Assembly: GCF_028609865.1 (NCBI RefSeq)
Contig: NZ_CP063194.1
Coordinates: forward strand, 1,798,001-1,862,000
DNA from: Corynebacterium jeddahense
Lineage (GTDB): Bacteria > Actinomycetota > Actinomycetes > Mycobacteriales > Mycobacteriaceae
Reading direction: 5' to 3'
DNA: 64,000 nt
This document shows positions 17,234 to 26,481 of the stretch, piece by piece. Below the pieces are notes generated by a model that searched no databases, was not told the origin of the DNA, and worked only from the letters and a program-made list of their open reading frames with translations. The translations under genes and the position numbers were made by a program. The stretch's first letter is position 1. Every line of letters begins with the position of its first letter.

Positions 17234-18628
17234 CTACACCTGCGAGTCGGAGCCCGCGACGTAGAAGCGCTGCTTGTTCACGAACTCGTCCATGCCCAGC
17301 GGGCCGAGCTCGCGACCGAGGCCGGACGCCTTCACGCCGCCGAACGGCAGCTCGGCGCCCCGGGCCTGCGGGATGTTCACGTGGATCATGCCGGTGTCGA
17401 TCTTGGACGCGACGCGCTTCGCACGCTCCTCGTCCTCCGACATGACGGCGCCACCGAGGCCGTAGCGCGAGTCGTTCGCTAGCTCGATGGCCTCGTCCTC
17501 GGAGGAAACCTTGTACACCTCGGCGACCGGGCCGAAGAACTCCTCGTAGTAGGAGTCGGTGCCGGCCGGGATGCCGGTAATCACGGCCGGGGTGATGTAG
17601 GCGCCCTTGCCGGTGACCTCGCCACCGACGTGCAGCGTCGCGCCCTCGTCGACGGCGACCTTGAGCTGCTGCGCGAGCTTCTCGGCCGCGTCGCGGGAGG
17701 ACAGCGGGTAGAACTCCGCGCCGTCGCCCGGGTTCCGGGGATCGCCCTCGCTATACGACGACGCCAGCGCCACCAGCGCGTCGACGAACTCGTCGTAAAT
17801 GTCGTCCATGACGATCATGCGCTTGTTCGACGTGCAGGCCTGGCCGACGTTGCCGATGCGCTTGTTCCACGCCGTTTCCGCCGCCTTCTTCACGTCGGAG
17901 GCGTCGAGCACGACGTACGGGTCGGTGCCGCCGAGCTCGAGCACGCACTTCTTCAGCGCCTTGCCCGCCTGCGCGGCGATCTCGCGGCCGGCGCGCTCGG
18001 AGCCGGTGAGCGAGACACCCTGCACGCGCTTGTCCTCGATGATCGTGGAGACCTGCGAGTGCTGCGCGTACAGGTTCGTGTAGATGCCCTTCGGCGCGCC
18101 GGCCTCGTCGAAGATGCGCTCGATCGCCGCCGCGGAGCGCGGGCAGATCTCGGCGTGCTTGACCATGACCACGTTGCCGGCCATGAGCGCCGGCGCCGCG
18201 AAGCGCGCGACCTGGTAGTACGGGAAGTTCCACGGCATGATGCCGAGGATCACGCCGAGCGGCACCTTGCGCATCACGGATGTGCCGCCGCGCTCGTTCG
18301 GGATCTCCTCGTCGGCCCCGAACTCGGCGCCGTGGTCGGCGTAGTAGTTGAAGATCTCCACGACGTCGTCGACCTCGGCGTCGCCCTCGTTGATGGCCTT
18401 GCCCATCTCGTCGGCGATGATCTTGGCGAGGTCGGCGCGTTGCGCGTCGAAAAGCGATGCGACCTTGCGCAGCACCTCGCCGCGCTCCTCGAAGCTCTTC
18501 TCGCGCCACTGCTTGAACGCGGCGTCGGCGGTGGCGAGGGCCTGCTCGAGTTCGTCGTCGGTGATGAAGTCGAAGGTTTCCTCGATTTCGTTGGTTTTCG
18601 GGTTTTGTACGCGGTACTTAGTGGACAT
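17234..18628 (-). CDS. gabD: NAD(P)-dependent succinate-semialdehyde/aldehyde dehydrogenase
   Basis: 464 residues from ATG 18628 (MSTKYRVQNPKTNE). Oxidises succinate semialdehyde or a related aldehyde to the acid. Motifs: MPWNFPYYQ, FTGS-type SLTGSERAG, catalytic Glu in LELGGTDP, catalytic Cys in GNVGQACTSNKR, and EEFFGPVAEVY. Length is normal for short SSADH-like enzymes. The start overlaps the stop of the small gene at 18618-18938 by 11 bp. The exact substrate is inferred from family resemblance. Confidence 0.85.
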   Translation of the reverse strand: MSTKYRVQNPKTNEIEETFDFITDDELEQALATADAAFKQWREKSFEERGEVLRKVASLFDAQRADLAKIIADEMGKAINEGDAEVDDVVEIFNYYADHGAEFGADEEIPNERGGTSVMRKVPLGVILGIMPWNFPYYQVARFAAPALMAGNVVMVKHAEICPRSAAAIERIFDEAGAPKGIYTNLYAQHSQVSTIIEDKRVQGVSLTGSERAGREIAAQAGKALKKCVLELGGTDPYVVLDASDVKKAAETAWNKRIGNVGQACTSNKRMIVMDDIYDEFVDALVALASSYSEGDPRNPGDGAEFYPLSSRDAAEKLAQQLKVAVDEGATLHVGGEVTGKGAYITPAVITGIPAGTDSYYEEFFGPVAEVYKVSSEDEAIELANDSRYGLGGAVMSEDEERAKRVASKIDTGMIHVNIPQARGAELPFGGVKASGLGRELGPLGMDEFVNKQRFYVAGSDSQV

Positions 18629-18938
18629 GTGGCCCATGGTAGGAGCGCTGCGTGACGCTCGCCATAAAGTTTGCGTCACGGGCGAGTTCGCCGAGCGCGC
18701 GCTCGAACGGCTGCAGCTCGGCGGGCGTCGCGAGGATCGTCTCGCGACAGGAATACGTGCGGTCCGCGCGTCGCTGCCAGCGTGTGAACCACACCTCGCC
18801 TTCGTCGCCGTCCGGCAGGAGGAGCATCAGCTTCTCGACGTCCATCCGGTACTCCCCCGCCATCCCCTCGACCTCAAGCGTGTAGGTCATGCGGGCGCGG
18901 GTGCGGCACGTGCGGGGCGCGGCCAGTGTTGTCGTCAT
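18618..18938 (-). CDS. Small hypothetical protein upstream of the aldehyde dehydrogenase
   Basis: 106 residues from ATG 18938 (MTTTLAAPRTCRTRARMT), preceded by GAAGGG. Predicted beta-rich and soluble (YTLEVEGMAGEYRMDVEK, EVWFTRWQRRADRTYSC), with no recognised domain. It overlaps the dehydrogenase start, suggesting coexpression. Confidence 0.6.
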   Translation of the reverse strand: MTTTLAAPRTCRTRARMTYTLEVEGMAGEYRMDVEKLMLLLPDGDEGEVWFTRWQRRADRTYSCRETILATPAELQPFERALGELARDANFMASVTQRSYHGPHVH

Positions 18939-19199
18939 CGGTGGGGACCCTTCTCCGCGAGTGCGGCGATTGTGTGTGGCGCACTCCGGTTCCCGGTGAC
19001 TAGGCGGGGTTGCCGCGCGGGTGACTGGCCCGCGCGACGGAGTGCGAGACGAGAGGTTCGTCTTCCCCAACGGCCTCTTGTTGCTCGTGCTTGCGCAGGG
19101 CTGATCTTGCTTCACACTGGTTGACTCGGGCAACCCTCAAGGCCTGGTTGATCCCCCTGTTCGCTCGAGTTGTGGTTGAGGTTGAGGAGTGTGTGCGGG

Positions 19200-20117
19200 T
19201 TACAGCAACCGCACCGCGAGCACGCCGAGGAACACCACCACCAGCCCGACGAGGCGCGTCGCCGTGAGCGGGTTCTTGCGCGCCCCGAATGCCCCGCGCG
19301 CCTCGAGCACCTGGCCCGCCGCGATCGTGCCCGCGTTGAAGGCGATGACGGTCGTCGCCGTGCCCAGCAGCGGGGCGAGCGTCGCGCCGGAGATGACGAA
19401 CGTCGCGCCCACCAGGCCGCCGACCCACATCCACCACGGCCCCGGCTCGGGGCGGCGCGTGAACTGGCCGGGGCTCGTCGCCAGCGCCGCGATGAGCAAC
19501 AGCAGCGAACCGACGGCCAGGTTGATCTCGCCGGCGTGCAGCGAGGACCCGGCGATGGTGCCCAGGTAGCCGTTCACCGCGGTCTGCACTGCCGAGCCCA
19601 CGCCCACGAGCACGCCGAGCGCGCGGTACGCCCACAGCTCCAGGCCGTGGGCATCGCCTTCCGCCTTCGCCGAGGCATCGGCCCGCAGCGTGACCACGAT
19701 GCCGACGAGGACGACGAGGGCGCCGAGGATGCGCGGAACGGAAACGTCGATACGCGGTGCGTTAAAGAGGCCAAACCTGTCGATGACCAGGCCCATCACC
19801 ACCTGGCCGAGGATCGGCAGCACGACCGTCTGCACGGCGCCGAGGCGCGGGAAGAGGACGATGTTGCCCAGCACGAAGCACACCCCCATAAGCCCGCCGA
19901 ACCACACCCACCACGGCGCGGACGTGCCCGGCGCGAAGTGCGGTAGCGGGTTGCCGCGCAGGATGGTGGTGGCAACGATGGCCACAAGCAGCGCCACGGA
20001 AAACGAGATGAGCGCCGAGACGACCGGGTGGTTGCCCACGCTCAGGCGCAGGCGCGAGTTCGCCGCGGTTTGGATCGGGATGAGCCCGCCGACGACGAGC
20101 GCGATGAGGAGGAGCAT
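19200..20117 (-). CDS. DMT-superfamily membrane protein, YdcZ/DUF606 duplicated
   Basis: 305 residues, about ten hydrophobic helices. The two halves repeat the same layout: each has a W-W-VGGL(M/V)G segment (PWWVWFGGLMG, PWWMWVGGLVG) followed by a G-A-T/L motif, showing an internal duplication of a five-helix DUF606 unit. Such proteins are putative small-molecule exporters in the cytoplasmic membrane. Monocistronic. Confidence 0.85.
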   Translation of the reverse strand: MLLLIALVVGGLIPIQTAANSRLRLSVGNHPVVSALISFSVALLVAIVATTILRGNPLPHFAPGTSAPWWVWFGGLMGVCFVLGNIVLFPRLGAVQTVVLPILGQVVMGLVIDRFGLFNAPRIDVSVPRILGALVVLVGIVVTLRADASAKAEGDAHGLELWAYRALGVLVGVGSAVQTAVNGYLGTIAGSSLHAGEINLAVGSLLLLIAALATSPGQFTRRPEPGPWWMWVGGLVGATFVISGATLAPLLGTATTVIAFNAGTIAAGQVLEARGAFGARKNPLTATRLVGLVVVFLGVLAVRLL

Positions 20118-20157
20118 TGCCCGATCTTCTCACGTCGCGCGCCGGCGCTCATCTTGC

Positions 20158-20643
20158 ATGACTACACCATTTCTGGGCCCAGAGCGCCCGGCGTACACAC
20201 GTCCGCAGGCATCGCGTATCGACGCCTCCGGCACCAACCTCATCGGCATCACCGGTCTCGTTTGCGCGGTGCTCGGCACGCTGTTGAGCCTGGCCGCGCG
20301 CTCCGCGGCGTTCGGGGCGCCACTGCTGCAGGCCGCGTTCATCCTCGGCGTGGTGGGCCTGTTCCCGCAGGGAGCCCGCAAGGCGCTGCCCGCCGCGGCG
20401 CTCGTGGTGGACATCCTTGGCACGGCGCTCACGTCGCAGGTGCTGGCGAACCGAGTGACCACATCGTTCGGCGACGCCGAGCTGCAGATGAAGGACCTGG
20501 AGGAGCTGCTCAACGACCCGCGCTTCTACGAGGACCCGCGGTCGCGCTCGGGTGCTGATACTGGTGCGGGTACTGCTTCTGATCCGGCGGCTGGGTGGCC
20601 CACCGACTACCCGTGGGGCGGCACCCCGGCCTCCCGGCTCTGA
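20158..20643 (+). CDS. Small membrane protein of unknown function
   Basis: 161 residues from ATG 20158. Two or three hydrophobic segments lie in residues ~25-95 (NLIGITGLVCAVLGTLLSLA, PLLQAAFILGVVGLF, PAAALVVDILGTALTSQ), then a cytosolic acidic tail with KDLEELLNDPRFYEDPR and a Gly/Ala/Asp-rich end. It resembles short actinobacterial membrane proteins of unknown role. Divergent from the DMT gene. Confidence 0.65.
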   Translation: MTTPFLGPERPAYTRPQASRIDASGTNLIGITGLVCAVLGTLLSLAARSAAFGAPLLQAAFILGVVGLFPQGARKALPAAALVVDILGTALTSQVLANRVTTSFGDAELQMKDLEELLNDPRFYEDPRSRSGADTGAGTASDPAAGWPTDYPWGGTPASRL

Positions 20644-20667
20644 AATAAGACCTCAGCGCGGCGGGAG

Positions 20668-21477
20668 CTACGCCTTCGACTCGGTGCGGGCGAGGACCTC
20701 GTTCTTCAACATGACGCGCAGCGCCGCGATGAGCTCCTCGTCGGTGGCGTCCTCGAGCGCGCGGGTGACGTCGTCGCCGGTGTCCTCACTGTTCTTGGTG
20801 TCCACGCCGAGGGCGTCGCCGATCTTTTTCTCGAGGGGGCGCTCGGTGTGCTTCGCCTGGAACATCGAAAGCCTGTCGCCGCCGAAGTAGACCGCGGCGG
20901 CGAAGATCGGCGCGGCGATCGCGGCGGCGAGCATGCCCTGCCAGACCAGGTCGAAGCGGTTGAACACGAGCATGATCACGGACGAGATGATCGCGGGGAA
21001 TACGGTCATCTTTTCGGAGGTGAAGAGGGACGGGACGCGTCGTAACGCAATGTCCCTCATCATCGTGCCGCCGGTCGCTGTGATCACGGCGAGGAGAATG
21101 CAGGGGACGAAGTTGAGATCCGCCATGAGGCCCTTGAGCGTACCGGCGACCGCCCACACGCCAATGGTGATGATGTCCGCGTAGAAGCGGAAGTTCTCCC
21201 AGACCTTGCCGTGGAGGTTGCCGAAGTACGCGATGAGCGCGCCGATCGTGGCGGTAATGAGGTAGCCGGGGTTCGTGAGGGCGGCGGCCGGGCCGTTGCT
21301 CAGGATCGCGTCGCGGATAAAGCCGCCGCCCAGCGACGACAAGTACGCGATGAAGGCGAACCCGACAATGTCAAAGTTCATGCGCTTGGCCACGGTGCCG
21401 CCGATGGTGGAGGCGAGCAGCACGCCCGTGTATTCGAGGACGAAGTAGAGGTTGCCGACGTTGTCCGAAACATCCAT
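20668..21477 (-). CDS. TRIC-type cation channel family protein (YicG/UPF0126)
   Basis: 269 residues from ATG 21477. Two repeats of three helices, each with the glycine-arginine signature: LGGGFIRDAIL in the first and TGGTMMRDIAL in the second, as in bacterial TRIC homologs that form trimeric monovalent-cation channels. The C-terminus has a ~70-residue cytosolic acidic extension. Confidence 0.87.
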   Translation of the reverse strand: MDVSDNVGNLYFVLEYTGVLLASTIGGTVAKRMNFDIVGFAFIAYLSSLGGGFIRDAILSNGPAAALTNPGYLITATIGALIAYFGNLHGKVWENFRFYADIITIGVWAVAGTLKGLMADLNFVPCILLAVITATGGTMMRDIALRRVPSLFTSEKMTVFPAIISSVIMLVFNRFDLVWQGMLAAAIAAPIFAAAVYFGGDRLSMFQAKHTERPLEKKIGDALGVDTKNSEDTGDDVTRALEDATDEELIAALRVMLKNEVLARTESKA

Positions 21478-21581
21478 GGGCGCCAAGGCTAGCGACGGCG
21501 TGCCCGCGGTGCCCGCGGCTGGCGACGGCGGCCGACCTGCGGCGGGGCGGCGTGGCGGGGCGGCGTGGCGGGGTTCCCAAG

Positions 21582-21656
21582 CCAAAACCGGCTACCTAGG
21601 ACCGGCTTACGGGCCGAAAACCGGGTGATAACCGGTTGCAGGTAGCCGGTTTTGCG
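21582..21656. terminator. Hairpin-forming repeat between nucleoside hydrolase and TRIC genes
   Basis: 14-bp perfect inverted repeat AAAACCGGCTACCT / AGGTAGCCGGTTTT, with further ACCGG half-sites in the loop. It lies after the end of the leftward nucleoside hydrolase gene and before the TRIC gene, so it may terminate the upstream operon; alternatively a repeat element. Confidence 0.55.
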
Positions 21657-21741
21657 CTGGGGGGGGCGGGCGAACGCTGCGGGCCGGGCGAACGCCGGCG
21701 CGCCCGGGCGAGCCCCGCCGCGCCCGGGCGCCGCCCCGCCC

Positions 21742-22680
21742 CTACCCCAGCGCGCGGACGGCGTCGACGACGAGGTCCCAGAACCGGTCGACGTCGAGGC
21801 GAGTGGCCACGGCGGTGTGGCAGTCCGCGCCCGGCGCCGCGCGGAAATCCGCCACGGTGCGGCCGCGGGTGAGGGTGCCGGCGAGCTCGACGGACACGGG
21901 CACGCGCACGGTCTCGACCACGGTCGGGTCGATGACGTAGGCGACGGCGCAGGGGTCGTGGACCGGCGGGTTCTCAAAGCCCTGGGCGTCCTTGTAGTTG
22001 CGGCGGAAGGCGTCGAACAGCCCGACGACGAAGTCGCCGCACGCGGTGCCGAGGGATGCGAACCGCGCCTCGACCGCGGGCGTGGCCAGCGCCTGGTGCG
22101 TGAGGTCAAGCCCCACCATGACCACGGGCCAGTTCTCGCCGAACACGATCGCGGCGGCCTCGGGGTCCACAAACGTGTTGAACTCCGCCGACGCCGTGAC
22201 GTTGCCCGCCCCGACCGCGCCGCCCATGAGCACGACCTCGCGCACCCGCTCCACGATGCGCGGCTCGAGGCGCGCGGCAAGCGCGATATTCGTCAGCGGG
22301 CCGGTGGGCACGAGCGTGACGGTGCCGGGTTCCTCGCGCATTAGCGTATCGACGATCCACCTCACGGCGTGCTCCTCCTCGACCGGGACGGCGGGCTCGG
22401 GAAGCGTGAAGCCGTGGATTTCCATGCCGGTGTCGCCGTGGATGTCGGTGGCGGTGACGACGTCGTTAAGCAAAGGCCTCGAGGCGCCGCGGTAGATGGG
22501 CACCCCGCTGAGGCCCGCGACCGTGAGCACCTGCTGCGCGTTGCGCGTGACGTGGTCGATGGTGTGGTTGCCGCCGACGGTGGTGAGGCCAAGCAGCTCG
22601 ATGTCCGGGTTGCCGGCGGCGAGGAGGATGGCGACGGCGTCGTCGTGGCCGGGGTCGCAGTCGAGTATGACCTTACGCAC
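21742..22680 (-). CDS. Inosine/uridine-preferring nucleoside hydrolase
   Basis: 312 residues from ATG 22680. The Ca-binding N-terminal cluster DCDPGHDDA is intact, with VGGNHTIDH, PTGPLTNIALA, VLMGGAVGAGNVTASAEFN and the catalytic-His region PPVHDPCAVAYV. Hydrolyses ribonucleosides to base plus ribose in the cytosol. It overlaps the MFS transporter stop by 8 bp, forming a transporter-hydrolase pair like C. glutamicum uriT-uriH. Confidence 0.92.
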   Translation of the reverse strand: MRKVILDCDPGHDDAVAILLAAGNPDIELLGLTTVGGNHTIDHVTRNAQQVLTVAGLSGVPIYRGASRPLLNDVVTATDIHGDTGMEIHGFTLPEPAVPVEEEHAVRWIVDTLMREEPGTVTLVPTGPLTNIALAARLEPRIVERVREVVLMGGAVGAGNVTASAEFNTFVDPEAAAIVFGENWPVVMVGLDLTHQALATPAVEARFASLGTACGDFVVGLFDAFRRNYKDAQGFENPPVHDPCAVAYVIDPTVVETVRVPVSVELAGTLTRGRTVADFRAAPGADCHTAVATRLDVDRFWDLVVDAVRALG

Positions 22681-24115
22681 GGGCGGCCAGGTCCTCCGCG
22701 GCGAGGGTGTCCGGCACCGTCTCCGGCTTCGGGATGAGGAAGGACGCGGCGAACGCGCAGGCCAGGAGCACCGCGCCGGCGATCATGCCCGCGCGGTAGC
22801 TGCCGTCGAGCGCGGAGAAGACCGCGAAGACGACCGTGAACGACAGGCCCGCGCCGAGGTTGAACGCGCCGCCGTTGAGGCCGGGCAGGTAGCCCTGGTT
22901 GTGCTTCGGTGCGAGCACGACGCCGAGGGAGCCGAGCATGATGTTGCCCATGCCGGCGTAGGTGATGCCGGCGAGGACGGACATGAGCAGGAGCATGCCG
23001 CGCGTCGGGTGGTCCACGACCACGAGGCCGAGGAAGACCGACAGCGCGGCGCCGGCGATGCCGATCTGGAGGATGATCTTGTAGCCCACGCGCCCGGCGA
23101 GCCAGCCGGAGACCGGGCCCATGATGAGGCCGGCGAGCGCGTACGGGGTGAGCGTCCACCAGGACACGACGCCGGCGGAGAGGCCGGGGCCGGCGACGTC
23201 GTCCTGCGCGAGGTTGGGCACGAGGCCGTTCATGACGGCGAAGACGCCGGTCATGGTGAGCGTGGTGGTGAGGAGCAGCGCCCACGTGCGACGCTGCGAG
23301 AGCAGGTCGGTGGACATGAGCGGGTGGGTGCTGGCCTTCTCCGCGCGCCAGAACACCACGAGCGCGACGGCGCCGATGACCAGCAGGATGATGACCATGA
23401 ACCAGTTCGCGGCGGCGAGCGCGCCGGCCTCGTTGAGCGCGGTGAGGATCGTACCCACGGCCACGACGAGCGTGACCACGCCCTTCCAGTCCATCGGCTG
23501 GAGCTCACTCGACTTCGTCTCCGGCACGCCGTAGCGCACGGCGAATACGGCGATAAGCGCGGCGGCGCCGATGACCCAGAACAGGGAGCGGAAGCCGAAC
23601 GCGGAGGTGAGCCAGCCGCCGAGGAGGGCGTCGACACCCGCGATGCCGCCGTTGACCGAGGTGAGGATGCCGACGAGGAACGCAAACTGCTTCTCCTCGC
23701 GCACCGCCTGGCGCAGCATCACCGACGTCAGCGCCACGGTCGGGCCGGACACGCCCTGGATGACGCGGCCGATGAACAGCATGGTCACGTTCGTGGCCAG
23801 CGCGGCGACGACCGAGCCGATCACGGTGACCACCATCATCCCCACGAGCACCTTGCGCCGCCCGATGAGGTCACCCCAGCGCGGCATGAACAGCGCGAAC
23901 AGTGCCGCGGCGGTGAAGAATGCGGTCTGCGTCATGCCGATCTGGGAGGTCGTGGCGTTGAGCTCGGTCTCCATCGTGGCCAGCGCCGGGGCGAGCATCG
24001 AGGCGTTGAGCTGGAACGCGAAGACGGCGACCAGCAGCGCCGTCATCAGGGGCACGACCTGGTTGGTCGGCAGCTTCTGCCCCGCCGCTGGCTGCGGGGT
24101 GGTGTTCGTTGTCAT
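22673..24115 (-). CDS. MFS transporter, probably nucleoside uptake
   Basis: 480 residues, 12-14 hydrophobic helices. MFS motif A is RWGDLIGRRKVLVG after helix 2, with a related copy VSGWLAGRVGYKI later. Translational coupling with the nucleoside hydrolase suggests import of its nucleoside substrate (UriT-like), although the fold resembles drug/H+ antiporters. Substrate is inferred only from context. Confidence 0.85.
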   Translation of the reverse strand: MTTNTTPQPAAGQKLPTNQVVPLMTALLVAVFAFQLNASMLAPALATMETELNATTSQIGMTQTAFFTAAALFALFMPRWGDLIGRRKVLVGMMVVTVIGSVVAALATNVTMLFIGRVIQGVSGPTVALTSVMLRQAVREEKQFAFLVGILTSVNGGIAGVDALLGGWLTSAFGFRSLFWVIGAAALIAVFAVRYGVPETKSSELQPMDWKGVVTLVVAVGTILTALNEAGALAAANWFMVIILLVIGAVALVVFWRAEKASTHPLMSTDLLSQRRTWALLLTTTLTMTGVFAVMNGLVPNLAQDDVAGPGLSAGVVSWWTLTPYALAGLIMGPVSGWLAGRVGYKIILQIGIAGAALSVFLGLVVVDHPTRGMLLLMSVLAGITYAGMGNIMLGSLGVVLAPKHNQGYLPGLNGGAFNLGAGLSFTVVFAVFSALDGSYRAGMIAGAVLLACAFAASFLIPKPETVPDTLAAEDLAARA

Positions 24116-24191
24116 GCGTGCAGTTTAAATCAGAGCTAAGAATGCAGCGTAACGACGAATTCCTCCGGGGGTACACCCTCTTCTTCCGGGC

Positions 24192-24989
24192 TTACGCCAG
24201 CGCCTCCCACAGCGCGGTGTTCGTCTCCTGCCAGAGCGGCTTCGCCCAGTCGCCGAACTCGCGATCGGTGAGCACGACGCACGCCTGGCCGCCCGCGACC
24301 CACAGGTACGTGCCCGCCATGCCGAAGTGCCCGACCGTGCTCGCGGGCATGCCGTCGCCGGTCCAGTGCGGGGATTTGTCGCCCTTGATCTCGAAGCCGA
24401 GGCCCCACGGGCAGGGCTTCTGCATGCCGTAGCCAGGCACGACGCCGCGCAGGTCGCCGAACTGGTTCGTGAACGCCTCGCCGAGCGTGGAGGGGTCGAG
24501 GAGTGTGGGCTCGAGGAGTTCGGCGGCGAACGCGCGCAGATCGCGTATCGACGACCTCCCGCCATGCCCCGCCGACCCATATATCTCCGTGTCCCCCATG
24601 CCGAGCGGCTCGAAGACCCCTTCGCGGGCGTAGTCGGCAAACGCGATGCCGGTGGACTCCTCGACGTGGTCGGCGAGGATTTCGTAGCCGGCCGAGGAGT
24701 AGATCCGGCGCTCCCCCGGCGCCTTCTGGGGCTCGCGGGTGTCGAAGCCGACGCCGGAGGCGTGCGCGAGCAGGTGGCGGATGGTTGATGAGGGGGGACC
24801 GGAGGCGTCGTCAAGCGAGAATGCCCCCTCCTCCACCGCAATGAGCACAGCGTATGCGGAGAGGAGCTTGGTCACGCTGGCGAGTTCGAAGACGCGCGTG
24901 TCGTCGCCGAGTGCGGCCTCGCGGGTGCCGACGAGCGCCGCCGCGACGTTGTCCACCGGCCAGTCGCCGAAGTACTGCTCGAGGTTCAT
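24192..24989 (-). CDS. Serine hydrolase, class C beta-lactamase-like
   Basis: 265 residues from ATG 24989 (MNLEQYFGDWPV). Active-site motifs of the penicillin-binding-protein-like fold: SxxK as ASVTKLL, YxS as YSSAGYE, and HxG as HFGMAGT near the C-terminus. No signal peptide, so probably cytosolic. It likely acts as an esterase or D-amino peptidase rather than a lactamase. A palindrome lies 42 bp upstream of the start. Confidence 0.85.
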   Translation of the reverse strand: MNLEQYFGDWPVDNVAAALVGTREAALGDDTRVFELASVTKLLSAYAVLIAVEEGAFSLDDASGPPSSTIRHLLAHASGVGFDTREPQKAPGERRIYSSAGYEILADHVEESTGIAFADYAREGVFEPLGMGDTEIYGSAGHGGRSSIRDLRAFAAELLEPTLLDPSTLGEAFTNQFGDLRGVVPGYGMQKPCPWGLGFEIKGDKSPHWTGDGMPASTVGHFGMAGTYLWVAGGQACVVLTDREFGDWAKPLWQETNTALWEALA

Positions 24990-25031
24990 GGCGCCAGGGT
25001 ACGTGGGGGTGGGGTGGGTGTGATGGAGATT

Positions 25032-25049
25032 GAGGACAATATTGTCCTC
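25032..25049. promoter_or_regulatory. Perfect 18-bp palindrome upstream of the serine hydrolase gene
   Basis: GAGGACAATATTGTCCTC. A near-identical sequence in the same ATTGAGG...CTCATT context lies at 28204-28221. The size and dyad fit a dimeric repressor operator; no T-tract, so not a typical terminator. Confidence 0.45.
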
Positions 25050-25063
25050 ATTCCCTCGAGGCC

Positions 25064-25714
25064 CTACCACGGCAGCTGCGGGAGCTCGGGCATCTCCACG
25101 CCCGGGATCCTCATCCCCGTGGCGGCCAGGCCGGCGCACACCGCTGAAAGGATGGCCAGGACGATCGAGGCGATCTTGTTCGGCGCGAGCGCGAGCTTCA
25201 GACTTGACGGCGCCTCCGGGGCCGTGCGGGCAATGTCCTTGCCGCAGTCGGTGAGGCGCTGGCTGGTGTAGTCGGCGGCGTTCTCGAAGAACGCGACCTC
25301 GGCGGGGCTGAAGTGGGACGTGCGCAAGGGCTGCGGCTGCGAGGAAACCCGTTCGAACTCCTCGCGGGCCACCGAGCTGCCGGTGTTATCGGCCGGGCCG
25401 GGGTGCGCGCCGTCTTCGACCACGTCGCTCACCGTGCCCCACCCATTCGCACCGAGGCCGGCTTTGAGCTTGGCCTGCCCGTCGTTCCAGGCGTCGATTG
25501 CCGCGCGGCGGGAGGTGGCTTGGTAGAGGATGTCGTCGCCGTGCAACCCCGCCGCGAGCGCTGGGATGTCGTCGGCGGTGTACTCGATGGTGCACTCGCG
25601 AGGGTTGTCATCGGCCGATGGTTCCGCAAGCGCGGCCGGCGCGGCAAGGCTAGCAACAGACAGGCACGGGACGAGGGCGCTGGCCACGGCGGCCGCGGCG
25701 ACAGGGTTACGCAT
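25064..25714 (-). CDS. Secreted hypothetical protein with C-terminal membrane segment
   Basis: 216 residues. Signal peptide (VASALVPCLSVASLAAPAALA, cleavage near ALAEPSA), an extracytoplasmic region with two cysteines (RECTIEY, LTDCGKD) that may form a disulfide, and a terminal hydrophobic helix (IASIVLAILSAVCAGLAATG). Function unknown. It lies 10 bp after the DUF4230 gene and is likely cotranscribed with it. Confidence 0.65.
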   Translation of the reverse strand: MRNPVAAAAVASALVPCLSVASLAAPAALAEPSADDNPRECTIEYTADDIPALAAGLHGDDILYQATSRRAAIDAWNDGQAKLKAGLGANGWGTVSDVVEDGAHPGPADNTGSSVAREEFERVSSQPQPLRTSHFSPAEVAFFENAADYTSQRLTDCGKDIARTAPEAPSSLKLALAPNKIASIVLAILSAVCAGLAATGMRIPGVEMPELPQLPW

Positions 25715-25724
25715 GCGGCAAAGA

Positions 25725-26387
25725 CTACCGCGCGGACTCGACGCGCACCTGGTAATCGGCCTCCGCGGTGCCGTCGATGAGCGCCTGAACGTGCTTGGTC
25801 GCTAGCTCCTCCGCCCGCGAGCGCGCGCGGTCGAGAAGCCCCTGGGCGACGGCCTTGTCGCGCGCGGCGTTCTCCCGGTCCGCGATGAAGCCCGCGACGT
25901 CCTGCACTCGCAGCTGGTTGATGGGGTTCATGGACTGGTCGTAGACCTGCACACTGTCGGCGTCGATGTGGGACTCCAGCACCTCCACCGCGGGGAGTTT
26001 TACGGTGATTTGGTGGGAGGCGTCGTCCACGGAGGCGTCGATACGCGATGCGTCCTTGATGCCCGCGGTGACGCGCCCGTCGTAGGTGATCAGGAAGTTG
26101 CGGCCCGTGAACGGCACGTGCACGCCGAGCACCTCGAGGCCGGCCTGGTCGAACTTGCCCACGTCCGAGAACGCGTATTCCTCGACGGCGAGTTCCGCGA
26201 TATCGCTTAGCGACGCCCCAATGGTCGTCGACTGGACCTTCTCCTCCCCCATGCCGAACAGGGCGGGGCGCATGAGGCCCGCGACGAGCGCGAGGATGGC
26301 GATGACGGCGACGGCAGCGGCTGCGACGCCCGCGCAGCCGGAGCGGCGACGCGGCTCGCGGGGCGCGATCTGGACTTCGGTGCTCAC
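25725..26387 (-). CDS. DUF4230 membrane-anchored protein
   Basis: 220 residues. A short Arg-rich cytosolic tail, one helix (VAAAAVAVIAILALVAGLM), then an extracytoplasmic domain with VEEYAFSDVGKFDQAG, FLITYDGRVTAGIKD and VKLPAVEVLESHID, matching DUF4230. The C-terminal helix-rich part is typical. Function unknown. Divergent from the AbgT gene, about 95 bp apart. Confidence 0.75.
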   Translation of the reverse strand: MSTEVQIAPREPRRRSGCAGVAAAAVAVIAILALVAGLMRPALFGMGEEKVQSTTIGASLSDIAELAVEEYAFSDVGKFDQAGLEVLGVHVPFTGRNFLITYDGRVTAGIKDASRIDASVDDASHQITVKLPAVEVLESHIDADSVQVYDQSMNPINQLRVQDVAGFIADRENAARDKAVAQGLLDRARSRAEELATKHVQALIDGTAEADYQVRVESAR

Positions 26388-26481
26388 TTTGGACAGTCTA
26401 CGGGCGCGCGCTTCTGTAAGCTCGCTCTCACCTTTTGTTCAAGGGTGTATCGACAAACGCCCCCGACCAGAGAGGCACGCC

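Noticed and set aside
22496..24139. 547-codon plus-strand frame opposite the MFS transporter
   Set aside because: Antisense of a transmembrane gene, yields His/Arg/Glu-rich low-complexity sequence; no ribosome-binding site.
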